Assembly (NCBI GenBank): GCA_027919835.1
Contig: JANVFP010000005.1
Location: 1,674,001-1,738,000 of the forward strand
Reading direction: 5' to 3'
Length of the DNA stretch: 64,000 bases
Source: Lentinula raphanica
Taxonomy: Eukaryota > Basidiomycota > Agaricomycetes > Agaricales > Omphalotaceae
Shown: positions 55,554 through 64,000 of the stretch, in pieces
Layout of the letters: every line of letters begins with the position of its first letter
Position numbering within the stretch: position 1 is the stretch's first letter
Position numbers and translations under genes: made by a program
The notes under the pieces: model-generated
Seen by the model: the letters and a program-made list of their open reading frames with translations, nothing else
Told to the model about the DNA's origin: nothing
Database searches by the model: none

Positions 55554-55831
55554 GCAAGGTACCGCGCTCCAAGTAAGCTGCCCTGAACCTTGACTGCTCC
55601 CCATCGAGACGAGCTGCCATCCCTCTGGGATCGATAGCCGTAGAAGATCATGTCTATCGCCTTCGCAGAATCAGGGAATGTGGCGGTGACTGGCCTCAAA
55701 CCCACTGTCCAGACTTCGTTGGAATCTATGACCGCGTCCGATTTTTTGTAAGTATCTATAGTTCTGCCGACCTTCGTTTGACGGGTTAAGACGATCTTGT
55801 GTTCGACGGCTGTCCATAATCCATCATGATG
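55554..55831 (-). pseudogene. 5' half of the split orphan WTVGL-family domain
   Basis: The minus-strand frame reads DGLWTAVEHKIVLTRQTKVG, DSNEVWTVGLRPV, MIFYGYRSQRDGSSSRWGAV and LGARYL, then is cut at GCAAG by Gypsy-A. It aligns closely with 59248-58970 (EHKIGVTRQTKV, SNEVWTVGLRPV, YGYRSQRDSSSQWGAV). It can be spliced in frame to the neighbouring gene through a 13-nt microexon (55865-55877, flanked by ttctcag and gtgagt), although one of the two introns would be only 33 nt. So it was either domain 2 of a two-domain protein or a separate gene with its own leader MILTVLANLLAFLTILAA. Confidence 0.8.
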
Positions 55832-55946
55832 CTGCAGGCTTCGTGACTTGAATCAAACACTCACGCAGTTTCCGAGTCTGAGAAAAGTCTTAAGTATGCC
55901 AAGGTTGTTAATGATTGGAACAGCACATACACTCTCTTTAGAATTC

Positions 55947-57093
55947 TTACTTGGCTGACCTGCCATTCCAGTAGGAGGTACATACAAGCGATGTGACGGC
56001 CGCAAGAATCGTCAAGAAGGCAAGCAGGTTAGCAAGAACAGTCAATATCATGTCATTTCTGTGCGAGCAAGCAGACCTCTCACCTTGTTCAAGTTCGACT
56101 GGCCCCAGTTCCTCACCTTGTTCAGGTTCGACTAGCCCTAGTTCCTCACCTTGTCCAAGTTCGACTGGTCCTAGTTCCTCACGTAGCTTTTCCAGTACCT
56201 TCTCCCACACTGATTCCGCTGAGTCCCTCACGGAGGGCTCATTGACAAGTTTAAGCATGCGGTCAATATCGAGCTGGCCGTTCTGGATTCTGGCGTAAAG
56301 TTCACGCTCCCAGAGCTCCGTGATTGCAAACCCTGCCCCAGAACCCTCCATTTTGACCATGCCAGTGAAGAACGAGTCTACCCAGTTTTCGAGCTTGAAA
56401 CCTTCTCGGAGGCCGGTAACCTGTGGATTGTCACCTTCGGCGTATGTCAACAGCACTTTCCAGTAGAATGTGAGGGTGTGGTTGTTGTATATGAGGCTGG
56501 GGAGTTCGGTAGAATGATGTTGAATGAGTTCTTTGTTCACGGCTGAAGTCACAGCACGCTTGATCGATTGTGGCATGGTCACGGTGCCGATTATGATAGG
56601 TTTGACGTGTTTAGTTGCTTGCGCTCCAGCGAGGCCATGGTGTTTATCCTTCAAGGGAGTCCATTTGAAAGGAGGAGAGTCTGTCCTCTGAGTTCGATAG
56701 CCCCACCAGCCGACATCACTGTCGGCTGCTTGCAAGCCCACTGTCCAGAGTTCCGTTGGACTGTATAATTCGTGAGGTTTTTTGCGTGTCAAGTATGCAT
56801 CATGAGTTTTGGAGGATTGTGACGTGGACTTTTGAGATACAACGACATTGTATTTCTTAGGATGGTTCATCGCAATGTTACGAGTTTTGGAGTTGGCCAA
56901 TGAGACACGCAGAGTCTTCAGTTGCATTGAAAACGGATTGAGTATCCAGACAAACGAGTGGAATAGCAGCACTTACATCAGGATTCCAATTCAATTCAGG
57001 TTGTACGGGTGCTGCAATTGCTGCAATGACCATCGAAAGGAAGAGCATGTTGGCAGTGAGCCAGCGCCATGTAGAGAATCGGAATAAACACAT
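55947..57093 (-). CDS. Orphan secreted/membrane protein with WTVGL domain (copy C)
   Basis: Exon 1 (57093-56977) encodes the leader MCLFRFSTWRWLTANMLFLS with a hydrophobic core and AIAA cleavage-like end. Exon 2 (56915-55947) gives a total of 361 residues. Domain: YNVVVSQKST, SPTELWTVGLQAADSDVGWW, GYRTQRTDSPPFKWTPL, ELPSLIYNNHTLTFYWKVLL, NPQVTGLREGFKLENWVDSF and MEGSGAGFAITELWERELYA. Three tandem ten-residue repeats with core EELGPVELGQG follow, then a hydrophobic helix ILTVLANLLAFLTILAAVTS. Read without splicing it is a membrane-anchored protein. If the intron at 55950-55878 is removed it continues in frame into domain 2. Its promoter and leader resemble those of copy E. Family unknown to me. 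Confidence 0.7.
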
Positions 57094-58575
57094 AGGTGAA
57101 GTAGGCTTGTGGATTTTGAAGTAGATTAGAAGATACCCTCTCTAAGAACAACGGTGTGCTCACGTAAATTTGACCAGCAAATTTTAAGTTGGATTCTCTT
57201 GAGGAGGATACTCGAGGAAAGAAGCAAGGTTAAACTTGAGAAGGCTGAAAGTTGTTGGTTGGGAGTAGAAAAAGAAAAAAAAGCTGTGAACGAACATGAA
57301 ACTAGTAACACTGCTAACAGAGCCGTGGCCCGTAGGAATAAGAGGCGTCGACGACGGAGGGGCCCGAAGGTTTCTATTCTCAACAGGCTGCAGCAGAAGC
57401 GATAGTTTATCTTCCTGCGGAATAGAACAGTAAAGTTCAGTCGTATTAGGATTTACTTGCGTCGAGCAGGTGGGGAGAGTAAGAAGAGTGAACTTTGAAG
57501 AGGATGAGGGGTGGGTGTTTGAAACGGGTTACAGACTAAATTCTTACAGTTGACGTTGAGAGATTCCGGCCTCAGTCTTTCTTTGACTTTCCTTGGTTGC
57601 TGTACCGTAATATGTGCGATGAGTGAATGAAACAAAGGAATGAAATCCAGCGCAAGGTGTTCCTTACCTTCTTTTTGGATGTCTTCATCCAACACCAACG
57701 TACTATTCAGCAGCGATAATACCAGAGCCATAGTAGGGAGAAGATGTAGTAGAACTCGGCAGAAAGCTGCCCGTCCTTCTCCTCGCTGGAATCGTATACC
57801 CAGCTTCCCCTCCTGCAACCTTCCCTGTTCCGATTCCTGGAGTCAGTTTACTACTCAGAGCATGGCCTAGTAGTATCTATTCTTCAACTTCGGAGTAAAA
57901 GACACGGATTCGTCAGAGGCGGAGGAGACCGACGCTCCGATGTTCTGAAGTGAGTAACGGCGTGAGCTCAACATTCGGAAAAACATGAAGATAATAATGT
58001 TCTACTCACCGGAGAGATTGATGTCCCCGAACTCTCTACACTTATTCGAACAATATTCGAATCGCTTTTGGTCTGGAAGACGACATTGGAAACGTCAGCT
58101 TGGGCATCGAGTTCATTTGCTTGATGGTGTCTTTTCGAGCGGCTTGTTGCGACTTTGTAAGAGGAGGAGAAGGAGAATTTAGTGGAGATGGACGGAGAAG
58201 ATATATGCCTAAAGGTGATTGAGAATCGTTAATGTTGCTAGAACTCGGACTTTCACAGGTGGTTATCGAGGAGTGTTAGTTCGTGATAGATGCTCAGGCT
58301 CAGGTGATGCACAGCTGATCTCTAGAAGATCGAGCTTGAGTGGAAAACGTCCTAAACAGAGGAGACATTAGCGCCGGCGCCGAACATTCGCTGAATCCTC
58401 CCATGATCACGCCTCGGAGACGTGCACAGTAGCGAAAACAGCACTACTTGAAGGTAGAGGTAGAGGTAGATATCTATGTAGAGGTTGTATTCCTCTACTT
58501 GATATCAGTCCTAAAAGGTAGAGCCCCGATAGATTGAAGGAATCTGAAATGGTCATTGTGGTCACAATAGCTTCT
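57094..58575. other. Region upstream of copy C with unresolved small frames
   Basis: The first 150 bp are conserved with the region upstream of copy E, a shared duplicated promoter. At 57540-57818 a minus-strand frame uses a gtaagga donor (57666) and an acag acceptor to read EDIQKEATKESQRKTEAGI to a stop. At 61180-61440 a similar exon pair exists, so both may be remains of a duplicated companion gene. At 57867-58190 minus-strand frames rich in Ser and Pro (LTFPMSSSRPKAIRILFE) may be another small gene. At 58447-58515 there are GTAGAG repeats like those of the 62.3-kb MITE. I cannot define a full gene. Confidence 0.35.
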
Positions 58576-58632
58576 ACGGCCAATACTATTCTTTTTTTTT
58601 TTGTGGAGCGTTGATAACGGCCAATACTATTC
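58576..58632. repeat. 16-bp direct repeat around a poly-T mini-insertion
   Basis: ACGGCCAATACTATTC occurs at 58576-58591 and 58617-58632. Between them are 11 T followed by GTGGAGCGTTGATA. On the minus strand this is a 14-nt fragment with an A-tail inside a 16-bp duplication, the footprint of LINE-type retroposition. The second copy overlaps the stop codon region of copy D. Confidence 0.6.
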
Positions 58633-59248
58633 ACTGAGCTTTATCAATAGCGTCGGTGTACATTTCCCACTCCTCCTTCATATCCCTCGTGATTTCAAAA
58701 CCTGCCGCAGAACCCAGCTGTAGAAGCATCATATTGCGAAGATTTCTCCAATTCAAGAGGTCAAAGGAGAGGTTGGTAACTTCCGGAGGACTCGCCTTCG
58801 AGCGCGAGTTCAACTCTTCCCAAAGGAGCATCACGACGTGGTCTGCGAATAACAAGTTGGGGAGTTCGTCGTAATGGTTCGTCTTGATTGCTTGATCCAC
58901 GGCTATGAGCACTGCCTTCTCTGTCAAGGGTGACATAGTCGCAGTGCCCAAATCCATGGTCTCTGCTTGTACAAGGTACGGTGCGCCAGCGAAGCTGCCT
59001 TCAGCTTTCACTGCTCCCCATTGAGACGAGCTGTCCCTCTGGGAACGATAGCCATAGAGGACTATGTCTTTTGCCCCAGCAGAATCACGAACTGCAACTG
59101 GCCTCAAGCCCACCGTCCAGACTTCGTTGGACTCTATCACCGTTTCCGTTTGCTTGTAAGTGTCGATAGGTCCATCGACCTTTGTTTGACGAGTTACGCC
59201 GATCTTGTGTTCGACGGGTGTCCCTAATCCATCATTGATTAGTGTAAG
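58631..59248 (-). pseudogene. Orphan WTVGL-family domain 2 without its own start (copy D)
   Basis: The frame reads DGLGTPVEHKIGVTRQTKVD, ESNEVWTVGLRPVAV, LYGYRSQRDSSSQWGAV, APYLVQAETMDLGTATMSPL, LPNLLFADHVVMLLWEELNS and MLLQLGSAAGFEITRDMKEE to a stop at 58631. There is no ATG ahead of the conserved part. It directly follows copy E in the same frame, separated only by the TGA at 59249-59251. Compared with the C pair, the hydrophobic helix and two introns between domain 1 and domain 2 have been deleted. It is therefore either an untranslated remnant or reached only by stop-codon readthrough. It is the intact model showing how the split copy at 36889/55554 once looked. Confidence 0.75.
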
Positions 59249-60259
59249 TCATGTTCTGTGCGAGAAAGCCGACCTCTCACTTTCAAGTTCCTCATGCCTT
59301 TTTTCCACTACCTTCTCCCACACTGGTTCCACCGAGTTCTCCACCGAGAGCTCCTTGACAAGTCTGAGCATGTCGTCAATGCCGAGCTCTCCGTTCTGAA
59401 TCTGAGCGTAAAGTTCACGCTCCCAGGGCTCCGTGACCGCAAAACCTGCGCCAGAACCCTCCACTTTGACCATGTCAGTGAAAAATATGTTCACCCAAGT
59501 GTCGAGCGTGAAATCAAGGCCGGTCACCTGTGGATTGCGGGACAACTCTTCCCAGTAGAACGTGAGGGTGTGGTTGTTGTATATAAGGCTGGGGAGTTCG
59601 GTAGATTTATGTTGAAGGAGTTTCTTGTTCACAGCTTGAACCACCGAGTGCTTGATCGAAGTCGGCATGCTCACTGAGCCAATTTTGATGGAATCCTGAA
59701 TGATTTTTGCTCCAGTGAGCCCTCTTCGTTGAGTCGATTTGACGGCAGTCCATTTGAATGGAGGTGATCTTGTCTTCTTGGTCCGATAGCCCCACCAGCC
59801 ACTGTATACACTCTCGCTTAATTTCAAACCCACTGTCCAGACTTCCATTGGACTGTATGATTCCTCGGGTCGCTTGCGTCCCAAATAAACACTGCGATGT
59901 TTGGATGTGTTTCTTCGGCATACGACGACATCATATCGTTGAACTGTACACCAATGCATCATGAGTCGATCATCCATTACAAGGAGGTTTTAGGGTTCAA
60001 ACCCAACAAAATACTCACGGGTCTTGGTCTTCGTCCGAGTCTGCATTGGACACAGTCTGATTAGTATTCGAAAAAAATACGTCAGGGTAGTGGCACTCAC
60101 TACTGCTGTCTTTTTATGATATTTGATGGCTTTCTTGATTCTATTGTTTGGTTTCGCAGTTGAAGATTCGATGGGTGCTGCGATCGCTGTGACGATCATC
60201 AAAATGAGGAGCATGCTGGCGACGAGCGAATGCCACGTAGAAAATCGGAATAAACACAT
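59249..60259 (-). CDS. Orphan secreted protein with WTVGL domain (copy E)
   Basis: Three exons: 60259-60101, the 22-nt microexon 60040-60019, and 59943-59249, giving 291 residues in one frame. Leader MCLFRFSTWHSLVASMLLIL with ending AIAAPIESS, near-identical in layout to copy C. Then RYDVVVCRRNTSKHRSVYLG, SPMEVWTVGLKLSESVYSGW, ELPSLIYNNHTLTFYWEELS, NPQVTGLDFTLDTWVNIFFT and VEGSGAGFAVTEPWERELYA, ending SAFSHRT. It lacks the acidic repeats and C-terminal helix of copy C, so it is predicted to be soluble and secreted. A basic stretch KPNNRIKKAIKYHKKTAV follows the leader. Confidence 0.72.
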
Positions 60260-62267
60260 ATGCGAAGTAGGGGCTTGATGGATTTCGAAGTGAGAAGATA
60301 TCCTCTTTAGAAATAAGCGTGCACTCACTAACAGATACTTGAATTTGACCAGCAAATCTTGGGTTGTTGTATTTGGGAGAAACTCGGAAAGCGCAAGGTT
60401 GAAGCTAGGGCTCACTCGGGTAGTTGGTGGTTGGGAGCAAAAAAAAATACCTCAAACGCGCCAAGAACAGCTCAAAGGCCGCTGTTTTTGAACAGTTTTG
60501 AACCGGGCTGATGAGTGATTGAAGGTAATTGATGATCATGATCTCTAACCTTCGTTCATGTTCATGAAACGGCCATGCGACGGAGGGGGAGATTCAAGGA
60601 AGGCCCTGGAAGGGGGAAGAACTGGGAAGAAGTGAGAACACTCTTTTATCCGTCCACTCTCGCTTGGAATTGGTCGCTCGGAATCATCTCCCTTGCTCTT
60701 GTTGCCATCGACAGAGGCCTACAATCTTCCAGTATTATTCGCATTTGGTTCAATGAGCATAAACCACTTCGTGAATGCCCCAGAATAAGCGTCATTGACG
60801 AAGAAAATCCGAAAGAACAGCCCTGCACCGCCATCTTCGAAGAATAATGACCTCCGGGAAGAGTTGGGTGTCGAGAGTGTGATGTGAAAGAAAACATCAA
60901 CAGTCGGCACAAGGAAGGGGAAGGCATGGTTGTAAGGGTAGCCCATCTTCGCAAATGCCAAAACTCAATATGACATCCCAAAAACATGTTTCGAACACTT
61001 CTTTCCAACAACGCCCGCAAGGCCGACGTTCCGTCTCCCTGTGGGTGTACACAACGCGTCAGGGAGCTGTGGTAGGGACCTTGAACATTTGACGCATGGA
61101 GTATGGGAAAAAGGGGAAGGAGGATGGTTAGGGTGTCGAGATCAAAGGATTCCTTGGCTTTGTTCTCGCCGCCTCAGCTTGTTTTGCCTTCATTAGTTGC
61201 TGTATGGAAGAGTGATAAGTGAATGGAGTGACTGAGGAAAGCAACATATTCCTTACCATCGAAGTCTCTGCATTCTTTCCTCGTACTATCCAATTCCCCG
61301 AGCTTGCTTTCGATACGGGTTATTCTTTGCGTCCACTCTTTGCTTTTTGATGTTGCCAGGACTGGGCTACAGAACGACGAGGGGACGGCGTCGGGGCTTA
61401 TGGGATAGGTTGGGTAGGAACAAGCGTCATCATTCCTCAAAGGCCCTGTTAAAGATCCTGTATACGCGTACTCGATAAGAGAAGGGTGTGGTCTCTCAGC
61501 ATTGGAGTACGTGCGGCGAGTAACTTGAACGGATATCTATTGTCAACGTCCATCTGGTCGCGTTCCTTCATGCCGCGGAGAATCCATGTCACTTCCAGAG
61601 TCAAGATTATGTTCCACTCGATTGGTTGGTTCAGGGAAAGGGACGTTGCAGAACGACGATAGGGAAAGTTGGCGATATCGATATCATTTGTGAGAACGTT
61701 GAGCATCGTTCTCATGATAGATTCAGCAACAAACCACGCAATGGTCGCAGAACAGCCATTTGTTATCCAACGAAAACGAATTTCATAGGTGCTTGCTAAA
61801 GTGTTTGTTTACATGGCCGCAGACGAGGAGTGAAGTGACGGGGGGAAGAGAGGGATCGCAAGGAATTTGGGGTTCTGCATTGCACGAGTGAGGAAATATG
61901 ACAGTTGACACAGAGTCACGGACGAGTGGGAAGGAGGAAATAAGAAGGAAGAGGTAGTGGTGGTAGTGGGAGCCTGGGAGGTCGAGAGATAGAAAGGGTG
62001 TACTCTAGGTTCTGTGCACACCGGGATAACGACTCGGGAGACTAGGATAACGCAATCCAGACCTATTCACACCGACTCTTTGATGTTCAACTTCGTGAAG
62101 AACCTCTTCTTCAATCGAGAGTGGTCTATTGTGAAACGCGAAGAGAACACTCGAGGTTGAAAACACTCGCGTTGGCCAAATAATAGCCTGGCTAGCCGTC
62201 TCTAGTTCACGAAGAGTAAACTTGTTCTTCTAAGGGTTCGAGGGACCCTCATGGGTCAATAAGGTTC
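60260..62267. other. Region upstream of copy E; possible companion gene remains
   Basis: Immediately upstream is the promoter shared with copy C. A + strand frame at 60575-60847 (LALVAIDRGLQSSS) and minus-strand frames at 61174-61440 (WTQRITRIESKLGELDSTRK) and 61449-61760 (SLSLNQPIEWNIILTLEVTW) look partly coding. The 61.2-kb exon pair with gtaagga...acag reads CRDFDATNEGKTS to a stop and resembles the one at 57.6 kb. I cannot assemble a gene with a start and a family. The rest (61850-62267) shows nothing. Confidence 0.35.
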
Positions 62268-62275
62268 GATGTAGC

Positions 62276-63005
62276 GAGGACATTCACACCAGCGACAACT
62301 TGAATAAAAGTAGAGTAGAGGTAGAGTAGAGGTAGAGTAGAGGTAGAGGTAGGAAGTAGAGCTTCCCTCTCTACTCTGAGGGTGGCTTTCAAAAGTAGAG
62401 CTCCACCGTAGCACTGAATCAACTGGAGTCACATTGCCGAATCACACAGTTGCCGGCGGCCGCTCAGAGCCGTTTGGTCTTTGTACCTTGCTCACACCAA
62501 TGGCCGGATAAGAACGACGTCGTCGAACCTCGAAGATGCATCTTCATACATATTTATGCAGCGTTGCACAAAGTCTCAAGAAAAGAAAGGAAATCATTCA
62601 GTTGCTGACTGTGGAAATGCCGGATGACTGCAGCACCAAATATTACTATTTATAATCTCTGGCAATAGTATTGGGAGATAGCTAGTAGTGTTGGGACTCT
62701 CAGTGAGAGGGTCTCTTCCAAGATGATACTTAGAAGCAAATGCAGATCCTCGAACAGTGAGTACCGTCCAGTCGGCGGTGTTCAAGCTTTCGGCAGGCCC
62801 GCCGTCAAGCGGCGAGCACGAATGCCGGTGGTGGCCGAAATACAGCACTGCGGCGAGCGCTTATGTACTTGTGCTTTGAACTCAGAAGTAGAGGCTTGGT
62901 AGAGGCATCGTAGGATCTACTCCTAGCAGCTTCTCTACTTAAAACTCCACCTCTACTCCACCTCTACCTCTACTTTGCTTCGTTTTCGCTGGTGTGAAAG
63001 CTCTG
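62276..63005. mobile_element. 730-bp hAT-like foldback MITE rich in GTAGAG repeats
   Basis: The 8-bp duplication GATGTAGC flanks it (62268-62275, 63006-63013). Inverted ends read GAGGACATTCACACCAGCGA and CAGAGCTTTCACACCAGCGA, with 13 bp perfect (TTCACACCAGCGA). Next to the ends both arms carry arrays of GTAGAG/GTAGAGGTAGAG in opposite orientation (62310-62360 and 62890-62975). There is no coding gene inside. CAGAG-type ends with 8-bp duplications are hAT hallmarks. Confidence 0.7.
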
Positions 63006-63013
63006 GATGTAGC

Positions 63014-63335
63014 AAAATAAAGGAGGATCAAATATAAGCGCCGGGGCGTTCTTTTCATAAGACTCAAAGAGACGATCGATTCGAATTTCGGACTACAGAA
63101 AGGATTTGAAGAAATAGCATACATATACATGACTCGAAGACCATCGAAGCAACACTGAGATGATCCTATCGAACACTGGCACAGAGGAAGTCAGATCAGT
63201 CTTTGTTTCGATACGGGGAAGGTAATAATCAACCCACCTGAGGATAAACGTGCTTCAAAGCAGCAAGCTCAGAGCGCTTGGACTTCGCTACTGAGGCAGT
63301 GATTACGCTCCTCATCACTGCATCGAAGCAACGAC
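63014..63335. other. Intergenic, 3' side of the last gene
   Basis: 322 bp after the MITE. It contains a possible intron-like CTTACC/CCACCTG stretch near 63225-63240, but no gene recognised. Confidence 0.35.
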
Positions 63336-64000
63336 CTAGCAAACTGACGCTTTCGGATTCCGAGCCAACTGCTCCTTTTGCTCAGGAGACAGTTTATCTG
63401 TAAACTTTTCCTTCCTCAGCCTTTCCCTGTATCCCGCGTTCTTTTCTTTGTGCTCTTCGTATTGCTTGATCCCCGATTTGTTTTCTTTGAAACCCTCATG
63501 CTTGGTGATACGATCCATCGCGTGGTCAACAAAAGCCTGATCATCGCCCCCTTCAAAGTAAGCAGGAAGGTCTGGCTCCAGGATGCCATTGAGCAAACGT
63601 TCCAGTTGAGATTTGGTGATGTACAGTTTGCCCACATTCGCTGCGACAATGCCCGATGTCAGCGAATCGATCTCATCTAGTTTAGCGATTCCCGCAGCAC
63701 AGGGATCATCGATTTCACTGGGTGAACGACCAGGTGGGAGATAGACGCTGATCGATCGATAACGAAAATAGGTTGTGCCGTCTCGTTTATTCTGTCGGAA
63801 GGACACAGAATATTGGCCGTTCAGATGGATGGAATCTTTTGGCTTAGGCCAGACAATCAATACATCGAACGAAACCCCGGTGGGTTCACCCTGAGTTTGT
63901 TTGTCACCAGGCGGCGTAGGCAAAGCCGATGTAAGAACTGCCAGTACGCCCATGATGACACAGAGCCCAGCAAGTTTTGAGCGGAACGCAACGAAGAGCA
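63336..64000 (-). CDS. Small secreted protein of unknown family, start near or beyond the window edge
   Basis: The frame reads MGVLAVLTSALPTPPGDKQT from 63953, a secretion leader with a likely cleavage after SALP. It is open further upstream (FRSKLAGLCVI) to the window edge, so the true start may be outside. Mature part: FDVLIVWPKPKDSIHLNGQY, YFRYRSISVYLPPG, ITKSQLERLLNGILEPDLPA and a Lys/Glu-rich helical end finishing NPKASVC with a lone terminal Cys. About 200 residues. It does not share the WTVGL motif. The function is unknown; the setting among orphan secreted proteins is the only hint. Confidence 0.6.
   Translation of the reverse strand, partial: LFVAFRSKLAGLCVIMGVLAVLTSALPTPPGDKQTQGEPTGVSFDVLIVWPKPKDSIHLNGQYSVSFRQNKRDGTTYFRYRSISVYLPPGRSPSEIDDPCAAGIAKLDEIDSLTSGIVAANVGKLYITKSQLERLLNGILEPDLPAYFEGGDDQAFVDHAMDRITKHEGFKENKSGIKQYEEHKEKNAGYRERLRKEKFTDKLSPEQKEQLARNPKASVC

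Noticed and set aside
63336..63953. Edge protein as a further WTVGL-family copy
   Set aside because: The start FDVLIVWPKP faintly resembles YDVVVCRR, but WTVGL, ELPxL and AGFxIT are all absent.

Overview
The window is nuclear DNA of a filamentous basidiomycete, most likely an Agaricomycete. The genes are dense and split by many short GT-AG introns. They include conserved eukaryotic housekeeping proteins (BUB2, CDC16/APC6, RACK1, GOT1, UTP6, uL11), and the mobile elements are typical of mushroom-forming fungi. I saw no rRNA, convincing tRNA or CRISPR.

Layout. 1-10.1 kb is a compact housekeeping block: an adaptin large subunit cut by the left edge, BUB2 and CDC16/APC6 reading away from each other across 108 bp, RACK1 with a U24-type box C/D snoRNA in an intron, and an unrecognised coiled-coil gene. 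10.1-13.1 kb is gene-poor and holds decayed frames, small ORFs and a 403-bp MITE. An NRG1-like zinc-finger gene lies at 13.1-14.8 kb, followed by 4.6 kb with no gene I can support. 19.4-36.2 kb is again ordinary: nucleoside hydrolase, GOT1, short-chain dehydrogenase, a Ser/Pro-rich protein, UTP6, a Ran1-like kinase, a Pho80-type cyclin, ribosomal protein uL11 and an alpha/beta hydrolase.

36.9-64 kb is accessory DNA. A family of orphan secreted or membrane proteins sharing an E-x-W-T-V-G-L motif lies here as duplicated tandem units on the minus strand. One unit has been split by an 18.3-kb, three-layer insertion. The outer layer is a Ty3/Gypsy element (Gypsy-A) lying in a circularly permuted order with one internal LTR. 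It is interrupted inside its integrase zinc motif by a 3.6-kb DNA transposon of a family I cannot name. That transposon is itself interrupted inside its transposase by an apparently intact 7.6-kb chromovirus with two 522-bp LTRs that look identical. Each target-site duplication is visible, so the order of events can be read.

Both retrotransposons carry what look like -1 ribosomal frameshift signals at the gag/pol border. Gypsy-A has GGGTTTT, a 7-nt spacer and a possible H-type pseudoknot. The chromovirus has GGATTTT, a 7-nt spacer and a 9-bp hairpin. The chromovirus also has an 11-nt match between its predicted mRNA 5' end and the sequence just after its 5' LTR, the layout expected for Tf1-type self-priming. 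The right end holds a hAT-like foldback MITE and a secreted-protein gene cut by the window edge. All calls come from reading the sequence and from family knowledge; no database search was run.
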